A stretch of DNA of 64,000 nucleotides, taken from Gemmatimonadota bacterium. Lineage in GTDB: Bacteria; Gemmatimonadota; Gemmatimonadetes; Gemmatimonadales; GWC2-71-9. Made by a program: the position numbers and the translations under genes. The stretch covers positions 207,764 through 271,763 of the forward strand of contig JAZKBR010000001.1 of NCBI GenBank assembly GCA_040388535.1, given 5' to 3'. Positions 25,331 to 34,779 of this stretch are shown here, one piece after another (within the stretch, counting starts at the first letter, position 1; every line of letters starts with the position of its first letter). The notes beneath the pieces are model-generated. The model made no database searches, was not told the origin of the DNA, and saw only the letters and a program-made list of their open reading frames with translations.

Positions 25331-25723
25331 ATGCGGACTCGCGCCGGATTCACTCTCGTGGAAGTCCTGATGGCCGTGGTCATTCTGGTGCTCGTCGCAG
25401 CGACAACGGCCCGGTTTGCCAGCGAATTCTCCCGTGCCATGACCAAGTCCTCGGTCCGGGTGGTAGCGTCGGGTGTTGCGGCCGACCGACTGGAACTGAT
25501 TCGGGCTGATCCCCGCTATCCGCGGCTGGTGACCCTCTACGGCTCGGGCGCCGGCGCGGACACCACCGGCTTTCCCGGCTACAACAACATGCGCCGCCTC
25601 ACCAACATCGTGCGCGACCAGACCGGCACACCGGCGCGAGACCGGACCACGGTCACGGTCCGCGTCGTCGATCCGAGCCTGAAGGACACCGTGGCCGTCA
25701 CCGCCGTCATCGCGAGCCCATGA
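25331..25723 (+). CDS. Minor pilin, PilV/GspI-like
   Basis: Short prepilin of 130 aa. A six-residue leader ends at G-FTLVE (MRTRAGFTLVEVLMAVVI), followed by the typical N-terminal helix with a long hydrophobic stretch. The small globular part is without Cys. It starts immediately after the FimT-like stop and overlaps the PilW-like ATG by four bases, so the cassette is translationally coupled. In known systems such minor pilins form the pilus-tip priming complex. Confidence 0.85.
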   Translation: MRTRAGFTLVEVLMAVVILVLVAATTARFASEFSRAMTKSSVRVVASGVAADRLELIRADPRYPRLVTLYGSGAGADTTGFPGYNNMRRLTNIVRDQTGTPARDRTTVTVRVVDPSLKDTVAVTAVIASP

Positions 25724-26919
25724 TGCGCACTCAGCGAACGCTTCCTCCTCGCCGGAGCACTGGCGGTTTCACGATCAGCGAACTGCTGATTGCCATGACC
25801 ATGACGCTGGCGATCGCCGGAGCTGCCTACACACTGTTCCGTTCGCAGAGCCGCAGCTTCATGGCCAACAGCGACCGGTACGACATGGTACAGAACGCGC
25901 GCGGCACCCTCGAAGGGGCCGAGCGGGTGATTCGTACGATGGGGGCCGGTTCGCCGAACAACCAGCCGGTGCTGGTTTACGGTGCAAATACCATCCTCGC
26001 GTTCAACACGGATTACATCGAGCAGGACACCACCGACATGCGGTGGGCCGCGTACTACAATCCGGACACCCCGCCGGCCGAAGCGGTCGCCTGGCTCCAG
26101 ACTGATGCCAGCGCCATTCCGAACTCGTCGCCCAGCTACACCTACCCGACAGCGACGTATCGCCTCGGCAACGGCTCACCGTCGCCGGCCGAGACCTACA
26201 TCTTCTATTTCCAGAGCGACGCCTCGACCAGCCGCAGCGACGACTACATCCTCTATCAGCGTGTCAACAACGGTTCCCCGGAAATCGTCGCCCGCAACCT
26301 GCTGGCGCACCCCAACGGGAAGCCATTCTTCGAGTTCCTGATGCAGCGGCAACTCAGCACCGGCGACACGATGCTCACGGTGCCCGCCGGATTGCTGCCG
26401 CTCACGCGTCGGCCGCTGATTGCCGGCATTTCGTCCACCGATTCGGCCAACTATGTCCGGCCCGACTCGGTGCGGGCGGTGCGGATGAATTTCCGGCTGA
26501 CGAACGGCAAGTCGGGCGCCGACGAACGGTTGCGCGACATCACCACCACCATCGAAGTACCCAACAACGGAATTCCGCTTCCTACCGTCTGTGGCCGCGC
26601 ACCGTACGATCCGCCGTCGCTGACGGTTGTGGACACCGTCCCCGGGAGCGGGCGCCTCTGGTTCACCTGGGCAGCATCGATCGACCAAGGCACCGGCGAA
26701 CAGGACGTCACGCAGTACATCCTCTATCGTCGCCCCGCCGCCGCCTCGGTCTGGTCGGACCCGCTCGTGATCGTCCGCGCCGAAGACGGCAAGGCGACGT
26801 ATACCGCGCAGATCTCCGACAACATTCCTGGCACCGCGTACACCTTCGGCATCGCGGCCCAGGACTGTACTCCGGCACAGTCGACGATCCGGACACTCAA
26901 CGTCACTCCCAGTCCCTGA
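25720..26919 (+). CDS. Minor pilin, PilW-like with C-terminal fibronectin-III-like domain
   Basis: Prepilin of 399 aa. The leader ends at G-FTISELL (STGGFTISELLIAMTMTLAI), and the N-terminal helix and PilW-like globular part follow to about residue 285. Residues 295-399 begin DPPSLTVVDTVPGSGRLWF, then DVTQYILYRRP and PGTAYTFGIAAQD. This resembles a fibronectin type III domain, which is unusual in PilW-type pilins and may serve adhesion at the pilus tip. The fusion lies in one open frame, with no frameshift seen. It is coupled to the PilV-like gene. Confidence 0.85.
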   Translation: MMRTQRTLPPRRSTGGFTISELLIAMTMTLAIAGAAYTLFRSQSRSFMANSDRYDMVQNARGTLEGAERVIRTMGAGSPNNQPVLVYGANTILAFNTDYIEQDTTDMRWAAYYNPDTPPAEAVAWLQTDASAIPNSSPSYTYPTATYRLGNGSPSPAETYIFYFQSDASTSRSDDYILYQRVNNGSPEIVARNLLAHPNGKPFFEFLMQRQLSTGDTMLTVPAGLLPLTRRPLIAGISSTDSANYVRPDSVRAVRMNFRLTNGKSGADERLRDITTTIEVPNNGIPLPTVCGRAPYDPPSLTVVDTVPGSGRLWFTWAASIDQGTGEQDVTQYILYRRPAAASVWSDPLVIVRAEDGKATYTAQISDNIPGTAYTFGIAAQDCTPAQSTIRTLNVTPSP

Positions 26920-26935
26920 CGCGAGGGAACCACTC

Positions 26936-28921
26936 ATGTCCCGCATTCGCCTCTCCCGGAACCGTCGCGGTGCCGCGCTCTTCCTGACGCTCCTCATCTC
27001 GATCGCCATCGCGGCGATGGCGCTCGGTGCGGTGCTCCTGTCGCGCGGGGCCCAGATCGCCACGTCATTCACCGCGCGCGAGGCGTCACTCCAGGCCGCC
27101 GCCAATGGCGGGCTCGAGCTGATTCGCGATTCGGTGAACCGCGGCAACTTCGACACACTGCTGCCGCTCAACAACTTCACGACGCTTGCCTCGAGTGCTG
27201 CCGTGACGGACGCGATGGGGAACACACTCCCCGGGATCACCCGCTCACTCTACGTGGGCCGCACGGGCGGACGTACCGGCGGCTCGGCCACTGCCGGACA
27301 ATACGGCAGCAACTTTGCGAGCGCCGTCTCGATCATCAGCGATCGACGTGGTGCCGTCGCCGCGCGACGGCTGCTGATGACCCAGGAGTCGTGGGCGAAG
27401 TTTGCGGTTGCGGTCAACAACTGGAGCGGCAGCGCGGCCTATGGTTGCACCGAGTCGGTCTCGGGCCCCTTCCACTCGAACACCGGCCTGAAGCTCAGCA
27501 GCGGCTGCAGTTCGCCGAAGACGCTGTTCACCGGCCCGGTCACCGTCGCGGGGTCCATCACCAACCAGCCGTCGGGTGACTACCGTGCGGGCGTGAAGAC
27601 CAGCGCGAGCGCGATTCCCTGGCCGACGCCGGCGCGCATCACCCTGATGCGCCAATTCGCCCAGGACGGCGACGCGGCAAACGGCGATTACGATCTCACC
27701 TCGAGCACCAGCGGCGCGAAGATTCCCGGGCTGCGGATCGAGTTCGTGACCATCGACGTCAACGGCAACGGGATGATCGAATGGGACGAGGGCTTCATGC
27801 GGGTCTGGAAGCCGGCCAACAGCCGCGACTCGGTGCTGGCCTACGCTACTGGGCGTCGCTGGCCGACGGTGCCGAGCGGCACTACGCAGAGCGACGATCC
27901 GAACATGATCTCGCGCAACTGCGGCGCGGTGGCACAGCTCAACGGCACCGGCTCGTCAGTATTCCGGACGGCGGCAGACATCTACAACGGCACCACCGGT
28001 GGCGCGACCAACCAGCGGACCGCCGTGCGTACGGCGCTCACGACCAACGGTACGCATCGGTGCTACCTCGGAGGTGATCCGCGCCTCTTCAAGGCGACCA
28101 CGGGCGATAGCCTCACCCCCGACTCCACGGTGACCAACGCGCCGGTCGCGAGCAACAATTTCGGCTGGTGGGTCAAGCGCCGCGCCGGCGCGCTGGCCAG
28201 CCTCGCCACGGTGCGATCGGGGGACAAGGCGTACCTGATCCCGCTGGGGTCGAACCCGAACTTCAAGGGTGTCATCTACGTCAGCGGTGACGTCGCCATC
28301 AGCGGCCGGCTGCGCGGGCGTGTCTCGGTCTTCGCGACGGGAAACGTCATCCTCGCCGACGATCTGACCTACACCAACCCGCCGGGCACCAACTGTGATG
28401 TGACCGGCGACATCTTCGGCGCCATCGCGACGAAGGACGTGATCATCGAAGACAACAACCTGCAGACCCCGTTCAAGGTGAACAATGTGGTCTGGAGTGG
28501 CTATGACGACACCAGCGACGCCAACTACAACATGTTCTTCCTGGCGGCCGGCACCAGCGCTGGCAATGATGGCAACTTCTACGGCGAGGGCGTCGACGGC
28601 TCCGGGATCCCGGTCGACATCTGGTCTGGCGCCGCGTCGGTGAACGCGTCCGCAGTGTCGGTCCGTTGCGGCGATGCGCCCAATGGCTGCATCCGGGTCA
28701 CCGGCGGTCTGGCCCAGGGTCGTGTCGATAATGCGACTTACACCTACCGTCGATATGGCTGGGGTGAGGCCCACACTTACGATCCGTGCGGCGCCGTGAA
28801 CCCGCCGCCGTATTTCCCGACCACGGGCCGCTTCGTCGAGAGCCGCTACTACGAAGTGGACCCGGTCTGGCTGAGGCAGATGTCGATTGCGGATTACTTC
28901 GACAAGTTGAGGGCGCAGTAG
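26936..28921 (+). CDS. PilX-like pilus protein, large
   Basis: Protein of 661 aa with a positively charged N-terminus, then a single helix (GAALFLTLLISIAIAAMALG) in the PilX N-terminal style. It lacks a clear G-FxxxE cleavage site, as PilX often does. The large C-terminal part is Ser/Thr/Asn/Gly-rich and includes NPNFKGVIYVSGDVAISGRL and VSVFATGNVILADDL, a beta-helix-like pattern common in such proteins. It is the last gene of the pilin cassette. The tip adhesin PilY1 is not encoded after it; a long inverted repeat follows. Confidence 0.8.
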   Translation: MSRIRLSRNRRGAALFLTLLISIAIAAMALGAVLLSRGAQIATSFTAREASLQAAANGGLELIRDSVNRGNFDTLLPLNNFTTLASSAAVTDAMGNTLPGITRSLYVGRTGGRTGGSATAGQYGSNFASAVSIISDRRGAVAARRLLMTQESWAKFAVAVNNWSGSAAYGCTESVSGPFHSNTGLKLSSGCSSPKTLFTGPVTVAGSITNQPSGDYRAGVKTSASAIPWPTPARITLMRQFAQDGDAANGDYDLTSSTSGAKIPGLRIEFVTIDVNGNGMIEWDEGFMRVWKPANSRDSVLAYATGRRWPTVPSGTTQSDDPNMISRNCGAVAQLNGTGSSVFRTAADIYNGTTGGATNQRTAVRTALTTNGTHRCYLGGDPRLFKATTGDSLTPDSTVTNAPVASNNFGWWVKRRAGALASLATVRSGDKAYLIPLGSNPNFKGVIYVSGDVAISGRLRGRVSVFATGNVILADDLTYTNPPGTNCDVTGDIFGAIATKDVIIEDNNLQTPFKVNNVVWSGYDDTSDANYNMFFLAAGTSAGNDGNFYGEGVDGSGIPVDIWSGAASVNASAVSVRCGDAPNGCIRVTGGLAQGRVDNATYTYRRYGWGEAHTYDPCGAVNPPPYFPTTGRFVESRYYEVDPVWLRQMSIADYFDKLRAQ

Positions 28922-28931
28922 AACAGCAGGA

Positions 28932-29032
28932 TGATGGATGACAGATGACTGATGACGGATACAGCAGGCGGGTCGACACCTCAATGAGATGCCGGCCCGC
29001 AGTCTTATCTGTCATCTGTCATCTGTCATCCA

Positions 29033-29035
<3 letters not shown>
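28932..29035. repeat. Heptad-unit inverted repeat B
   Basis: Arms 28932-28961 and 29006-29035 pair over 30 positions with one G-U and one mismatch. Each arm is built of GATGACA-type 7-nt units. A second, short GC hairpin (GCGGG with CCCGC) lies in the loop. The site separates the convergent 3' ends of the PilX-like gene and purA, and its right arm covers the purA stop codon. Confidence 0.88.
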
Positions 29036-30313
<1,278 letters not shown>

Positions 30314-30334
30314 CTGTTCCGCCTGGTTTACCCC

Positions 30335-30361
30335 AAGAAAAACGGCCCCTTGCGGGGCCGG
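30335..30361 (-). terminator. Intrinsic terminator between pilT-like gene and purA
   Basis: On the minus strand CGGCCCC and GGGGCCG pair around a GCAA tetraloop, followed by five T and CTT. It sits 43 bases past the pilT-like stop and 22 bases before the purA ATG. Confidence 0.8.
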
Positions 30362-30377
30362 TATCCGACTCCCCTGC

Positions 30378-30407
30378 AAGCTAACGCGGGGGGCGCATCA
30401 CGGTCAA
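30378..30407 (-). promoter_or_regulatory. Candidate promoter upstream of purA
   Basis: TTGACC (30407-30402), overlapping the stop of the pilT-like gene, and TAGCTT (30383-30378) are 18 bases apart. Transcription from here would cross the terminator hairpin before purA. Confidence 0.4.
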
Positions 30408-31423
30408 TTCGGTGCGAGCCCTGCCTCTGCGAGTGCGTGGGCGAAGGTCTCGCCCATTCCCTCGCTGGCGGCCCGCTCGATCGCCTTGCGGAATGGTGCG
30501 GCCTCGCCGCCGACCACCAGCGCCTCCCTGAGCGTCGCGGTGGCCTCGACCCACTCCACCACCGGGACGCGCCCCGTGGCACTGCCAGGCTGCGCCAGGA
30601 GCCGCTGGGCGAGCACGGCCCGCAGTGCCCCCGCCAGCCTCATCCGGCCGACCTCGCGCTCTTCCGGAAGCATCGTCGCCACCAGCTGAACCAGAGCCGA
30701 GGCCGCGTCCGTGGCACTGACGGCAGCGAGAACCAGGCACCCCGACTCGGCGGCACGGATCGCCCGATCGAGCGCCACCGGGTCACGCAGCTCGCCCACG
30801 ACAATCACATCCGGGTCCTGCCGCATCGCCGTCTGAAGCCCCGTCGCGGTGTCGTCGGTGTCGCTGCCGATCTCGCGCTGGGTGATTGACGACGAGAGGT
30901 CGCGATGCAGGAATTCGATCGGATCTTCGAGGGTCACGACGTGACGCTGCTGCGACCGGTTGATGTGATGGACCATCGCCGCGATGGTCGAGGTCTTCCC
31001 CGACCCGCTCGGCCCAGCCACCAGCACCAGCCCGTCGGGCGCCTCGGCGAAACGGGTGACGACTTCGGGTAGCCCGAGTCCCTCGGGGGTCGGCACTGAG
31101 AACGGGATCACCCGCAAGACCACCATGAACGAAGAGCGCTGCCGCAGGACATTGACCCGGAAGCGCCCGACACCAGGCACCCCCCAGCTGCAGTCGAAGT
31201 CGCGCAGCGAATCGAGGCGGGCGTCCTCGATAGACAACCCGGCGAAGGTCGCCGCGAGGGCGCGAGTCTGCTGCGGGGTGAGCCGCTGCTTCGTCAGCGG
31301 GACCAGCTCCCCCTCGACCCGCGCGCGGAAGACATCGCCGGCCTTGGCGTGCACGTCGGACGCGCCGCGAAGTACCGCGGCCTTGAGGACGCGCGCCAGC
31401 ATTGGAGATGTCGTGCTCATCAT
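30404..31423 (-). CDS. PilT-like type IV pilus ATPase with degenerate His box
   Basis: Secretion-superfamily ATPase of 339 aa related to the pilus retraction motor PilT. N-terminal RGASDVHAKAG, Walker A AGPSGSGKTST, Asp box VTLEDPIEF, and Walker B DPDVIVVGELRD are conserved. The His box, normally LHTN or similar, reads GCLVLAAVSATDAASALVQL, so its His is replaced. The AIRNLIRE motif of PilT is also absent; this region reads PFRKAIERA. ATP binding looks intact, but activity may differ. Its ATG overlaps the trpS stop. The pilin cassette is 1.5 kb away on the other strand. Confidence 0.85.
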   Translation of the reverse strand: MMSTTSPMLARVLKAAVLRGASDVHAKAGDVFRARVEGELVPLTKQRLTPQQTRALAATFAGLSIEDARLDSLRDFDCSWGVPGVGRFRVNVLRQRSSFMVVLRVIPFSVPTPEGLGLPEVVTRFAEAPDGLVLVAGPSGSGKTSTIAAMVHHINRSQQRHVVTLEDPIEFLHRDLSSSITQREIGSDTDDTATGLQTAMRQDPDVIVVGELRDPVALDRAIRAAESGCLVLAAVSATDAASALVQLVATMLPEEREVGRMRLAGALRAVLAQRLLAQPGSATGRVPVVEWVEATATLREALVVGGEAAPFRKAIERAASEGMGETFAHALAEAGLAPN

Positions 31424-32409
31424 CCCTCCGGAAGGAAACCCATGCGTTCGGCCACGGTGCGCATCGTCTCGGCCGCGAGCCGCCGCGCGGTCGCGGCGCC
31501 GTCGGCGAGGACTGCCGTTACCTGCGCAGGGTCGGCGGCCAGTTCGAGTGCGCGCTCACGGACTGGTGCGAGCGTGGTCACCATATTGTCGGCGAGTACC
31601 CGCTTGCACTCAATGCAGCCCCACGCCGCCGAACGACAATTCACGGCGACCTGCTCGACGGTGTCAGGTGGCGAAAAGTGTCGGTGCAACGCGTAAATAT
31701 TGCAGATCTCAGGTGTCCCGGGATCCTTCTTGGTGACGCGCGCCGGGTCGGTCATCGCCGGGCGAAGCTTCTCCCAGATCTGTTCCGGTGCCTCGGTCAC
31801 ACCAATGGTATTGCCGAGGCTCTTCGACATCTTCGCCGAGCCATCAAGGCCAACGATCCGCTTCGCACCGGTGACAATCGGCTGCGGCTCGGGGAAGAAG
31901 TTCTCACCCAGTGCGAACTCGTGATTCCATTTGCGCGCGATCTCGCGCGCGAGCTCGAGATGCTGGATCTGGTCCTCGCCCACCGGCACTGCCTCGGCCC
32001 GATACACCAGGATGTCGGCGGCCATCAGCACCGGGTAGGCAAGAATCCCGGCCGGAATCGATTCGAACCGCTGCGCCTTATCCTTATACTGCGTCATCCG
32101 CTCGAGTTCGCCCACGGGCGTGATCGTCGTCAGCAGCCACGAGAGTGTCGCGTGCGCGGGCACGTGGCTTTGCACGAAGAGCGTCGAGCGCGAGGGATCG
32201 ACACCGGTCGCCAGCAGACCGATGGCCATCTCGCGAGTGCGCTGCGCGAGGGACGAGGCGTCGTACTTCCCGGTGATGGCATGCTGGTCGACGATGCAAT
32301 ACAGACATTCGTGCTGGTCCTGCAGCGCCACCCAGTTGCGCAGGGCGCCGAGCCAGTTGCCGATGTGGATTTCACCGGAGGGTTGGATGCCTGAGAAGAC
32401 GCGTGCCAT
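31420..32409 (-). CDS. trpS: Tryptophanyl-tRNA synthetase
   Basis: Class I synthetase of 329 aa for tRNA-Trp. The HIGH-type motif is SGIQPSGEIHIGNWLGAL near the N-terminus, and the KMSKS loop is SAKMSKSLGN. GEDQIQHLELAREIA is also conserved. The ATG at 32409 lies six bases after a good -10 box, so the transcript may be leaderless. A PilT-like gene is coupled at the 3' end (ATGA), an unusual partner for a synthetase. Confidence 0.96.
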   Translation of the reverse strand: MARVFSGIQPSGEIHIGNWLGALRNWVALQDQHECLYCIVDQHAITGKYDASSLAQRTREMAIGLLATGVDPSRSTLFVQSHVPAHATLSWLLTTITPVGELERMTQYKDKAQRFESIPAGILAYPVLMAADILVYRAEAVPVGEDQIQHLELAREIARKWNHEFALGENFFPEPQPIVTGAKRIVGLDGSAKMSKSLGNTIGVTEAPEQIWEKLRPAMTDPARVTKKDPGTPEICNIYALHRHFSPPDTVEQVAVNCRSAAWGCIECKRVLADNMVTTLAPVRERALELAADPAQVTAVLADGAATARRLAAETMRTVAERMGFLPEG

Positions 32410-32415
32410 GGCGGC

Positions 32416-32444
32416 AAGCTACTCCGACCGGAAGAGGGCGGCAA
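32416..32444 (-). promoter_or_regulatory. Candidate promoter of trpS (leaderless type)
   Basis: TTGCCG (32444-32439) and TAGCTT (32421-32416) are 17 bases apart. The start site predicted seven bases downstream is the A of the trpS ATG at 32409. Confidence 0.45.
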
Positions 32445-32445
32445 C

Positions 32446-33237
32446 ATGAGCGGCGACCCGAAGCGACTCGCCCGACTGGCGGAGCGGGCGGCGGCCCGGG
32501 CCGGTGCATTCCTGGCCGCAGTCCCCCGCCCCGACCCGTCGGAATGGAGCTCCAAGGGACACCACGATTTCGTCACCCACGTCGACCGCACTGCGGAGGC
32601 GATGATCGTCGAGACCCTGCTCCGGGCTGAACCAGGGAGCCGGTTCCTGGGAGAGGAGCACTCCCCTGACGAGGTGGCGACCGACGGGCTCCTCTGGGTG
32701 ATCGATCCGCTCGACGGCACCACGAACTTCCTGCACGGCTATCCCTCGTGGTCGGTGTCGATCGGTGCAGCCATCGACGGCGTGCCGGTTGCCGGATCGG
32801 TGTTTCACGTGCCGGCGCACCGCCGCTACACCGCGTGGCAGGGTGGCGGCGCCTGGTGCGGTGACGACCGGCTCCGCGTATCGACGATCCGCGAACCCGG
32901 GCAGGCCCTGCTCGGCACCGGCTTCCCCTTCAAGGTGCCGTCGCTGATTCCAGAATACGTTCGACAATTCGAGCGGATCCTCCCGCTCACTAGCGGCGTC
33001 CGACGCGCGGGGTCGGCGGCACTCGATCTCGCCGATGTCGCGCTGGGTCGCTTCGATGCCTTCTGGGAACTGGTGCTCGCGCCCTGGGACACGGCGGCGG
33101 GGATCGTGCTGGTGCGCGAAGCCGGCGGCATCGTCACCGACCTTGCCGGTCGCGATGCGATGGTGGGGCACGGCGGAGTGGTGGCGGGGAATCCGGTGAT
33201 GCACGAATGGATGCTGGAACAACTGGGAGATGGGTGA
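32446..33237 (+). CDS. Inositol-monophosphatase family protein
   Basis: Magnesium-dependent sugar-phosphate phosphatase of 263 aa (SuhB/CysQ/HisN superfamily). Metal ligands: GEEH (Glu), WVIDPLDGTTNF (two Asp), and APWDTAAG near the C-terminus. The substrate could be inositol phosphate, histidinol phosphate or PAP; sequence alone does not decide. It starts 36 bases from the divergent trpS ATG. The last codons and stop lie inside the left arm of inverted repeat C. Confidence 0.9.
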   Translation: MSGDPKRLARLAERAAARAGAFLAAVPRPDPSEWSSKGHHDFVTHVDRTAEAMIVETLLRAEPGSRFLGEEHSPDEVATDGLLWVIDPLDGTTNFLHGYPSWSVSIGAAIDGVPVAGSVFHVPAHRRYTAWQGGGAWCGDDRLRVSTIREPGQALLGTGFPFKVPSLIPEYVRQFERILPLTSGVRRAGSAALDLADVALGRFDAFWELVLAPWDTAAGIVLVREAGGIVTDLAGRDAMVGHGGVVAGNPVMHEWMLEQLGDG

Positions 33238-33307
33238 CGGGTGATGGGTGACGGGATGCGTTCGCCGTGACCCATGACCCGTGACCCGTGACCCGTGACC
33301 CGTGACC
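33225..33307. repeat. Heptad-unit inverted repeat C, overlapping a coding end
   Basis: GGGTGAC/GGGTGAT units (33225-33255) face CCGTGAC/CCATGAC units (33266-33307). They pair with one mismatch per 7-nt unit at a regular place (G opposite G), and a 15-base loop. The left arm begins inside the last codons of the inositol phosphatase gene and supplies its stop codon. The right arm ends four bases before the stop of map. Confidence 0.85.
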
Positions 33308-33310
33308 CTT

Positions 33311-34060
33311 CTACTTGGTCAGGATTCGCGGCCCCTCGTCAGTGATCGCCACGGTGTGTTCGAAATGCGCCGCGAGCGAGCCATCCTGCGTCACGACGGT
33401 CCACTTGTCCCGCAGCGTCTTCGTGACCGGACTCCCCATCGTGATCATCGGCTCGATGGCGATGGTCATCCCCGCGCGCAGCTGGGCCCCGCGCTTGGGT
33501 GTGCCGAAATTGGGGACCTGCGGTTCCTCGTGGAATCGCGTCCCGATGCCGTGTCCGACGAGTTCGCGCACCACGCCGTAACCCGCACTCTCTGCGACTG
33601 TCTGCACGGCGTGCCCGATGTCACCCACGTGGTTCCCCACGACGGCCGCCGCAATCCCGGCGGCGAGTGACTCCTGCGTCACATCAAGGAGTCGCTGCGT
33701 CTCGGCCGAGATTGCTCCCACGGCAATGGTGCGGGCAGCGTCGGCGTGCAGGCCGTCGACGCACGCGCCCACATCAACCGACACGATCGATCCCTCGTGC
33801 AGCACCTTCTTCGTGCTCGGAATGCCGTGCACGATTTCGTCGTCGACTGAAGTGCAGAGTGTCTTGGGGAAACCGTAGAGACCCTTGAACGACGGCGTGG
33901 CACCCGGGTGCGAGCGAATGAAGCGTTCGGCCTCGCGGTCGAGATCTTCGGTGGTCATCCCGGGGCGGACAATATCCTGCATCATCGCGAGCGTGTCGAA
34001 CACGATCCGTCCGGCGCGGGCCATCGTCTCGAGTTCGCGCGCCGACTTGATCGTGATCAC
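33311..34060 (-). CDS. map: Methionine aminopeptidase, type I
   Basis: Removes N-terminal Met from new proteins; 249 aa. Metal ligands are in order: SVDVGACVDG (Asp), DAARTI (Asp), GHGIGTRFHEEPQVPNFG (His), TIAIEPM (Glu) and FEHTVAI (Glu). Its ATG overlaps the adk stop. In many bacteria infA, rpmJ and the alpha operon follow map; here a convergent gene comes next. Confidence 0.96.
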   Translation of the reverse strand: MITIKSARELETMARAGRIVFDTLAMMQDIVRPGMTTEDLDREAERFIRSHPGATPSFKGLYGFPKTLCTSVDDEIVHGIPSTKKVLHEGSIVSVDVGACVDGLHADAARTIAVGAISAETQRLLDVTQESLAAGIAAAVVGNHVGDIGHAVQTVAESAGYGVVRELVGHGIGTRFHEEPQVPNFGTPKRGAQLRAGMTIAIEPMITMGSPVTKTLRDKWTVVTQDGSLAAHFEHTVAITDEGPRILTK

Positions 34061-34623
34061 GCGGGCCTCACCGCCGTGCGGACGCGACCTGCGACTTCGT
34101 CGACCGTGCCGAGCGCCGGGATCCGGTGCACGACACCTCGCTCCTCGTACCAGGCGATCACCGGCGCCGTCTGGGCCCGATAGGCCGCCAGTCGCGTGGC
34201 CAGCGCCGCAGGGTCGTCGTCGGCCCGATGCTCGATATCGCGACGCTTGCCGATGCGGCCAAGAATCTCGTCATCCTCGACTTCGAAGAAGAGCACGTGC
34301 GTCATCCGGCGACCGAGTTCGCGCAGGATGCGCTCGAGCCCTTCGGCCTGCGGAATGGTGCGCACCACGCCGTCGAAGATCACGCCCTTGGCAGACTCCG
34401 GCTTGGCGAGTTCATCCCGGACGACGCCGAGGATGATCTCATCGCTCACGAGGTGGCCCGCTTCCATCACGGCCCGGGCCTGCAGTCCGACCGGCGTGCC
34501 CCGCTTGACCGCATCGCGCAGCAAGTCGCCGGTGGCGAACTTCGGAATCCCGAGTTCGGCCGCGAGCAGCGCGCCTTGGGTACCCTTGCCGGCACCCGGC
34601 GGGCCCATCAGAAGAATGTCCAC
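34057..34623 (-). CDS. adk: Adenylate kinase, short form
   Basis: Converts AMP plus ATP to two ADP; 188 aa. Phosphate loop MGPPGAGKGTQ, AMP site FATGDLLRDAV and VIFDGVVRT. After GRIGKRRDIEHRADDDP the chain goes on directly, so the large zinc-type LID of about 30 residues is missing, as in short adenylate kinases. The canonical FDGFPRT reads FDGVVRT. The start is GTG 34623 with GGGAG nine bases upstream. It is coupled to map and separated from secY by two hairpins. Confidence 0.95.
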   Translation of the reverse strand: MDILLMGPPGAGKGTQGALLAAELGIPKFATGDLLRDAVKRGTPVGLQARAVMEAGHLVSDEIILGVVRDELAKPESAKGVIFDGVVRTIPQAEGLERILRELGRRMTHVLFFEVEDDEILGRIGKRRDIEHRADDDPAALATRLAAYRAQTAPVIAWYEERGVVHRIPALGTVDEVAGRVRTAVRPA

Positions 34624-34688
34624 GAACGGCACTCCCGACGTGAAAGAAACAGATCCTGAAAAGTAAGCCCGGTCCCGCCCGAAGCGGA

Positions 34689-34758
34689 GCGAGGGACCCC
34701 AATCCCGACGTGGCATTGAGGTCCCTCGCGTCGTCGGGACGAATACGTCCCGAGCGAC
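34689..34758. repeat. Two GC hairpins between secY and adk (REP-like)
   Basis: Hairpin 1: 34689-34703 pairs with 34715-34729 (15 positions, one mismatch). Hairpin 2: GGGACG and CGTCCC pair around AATA within 34730-34758, with one bulge. Both contain GTCCC words facing each other. They could slow or end transcription after secY, though no T run follows. Confidence 0.7.
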
Positions 34759-34779
34759 CTCGTGCTGTCCGGCCGTGAG

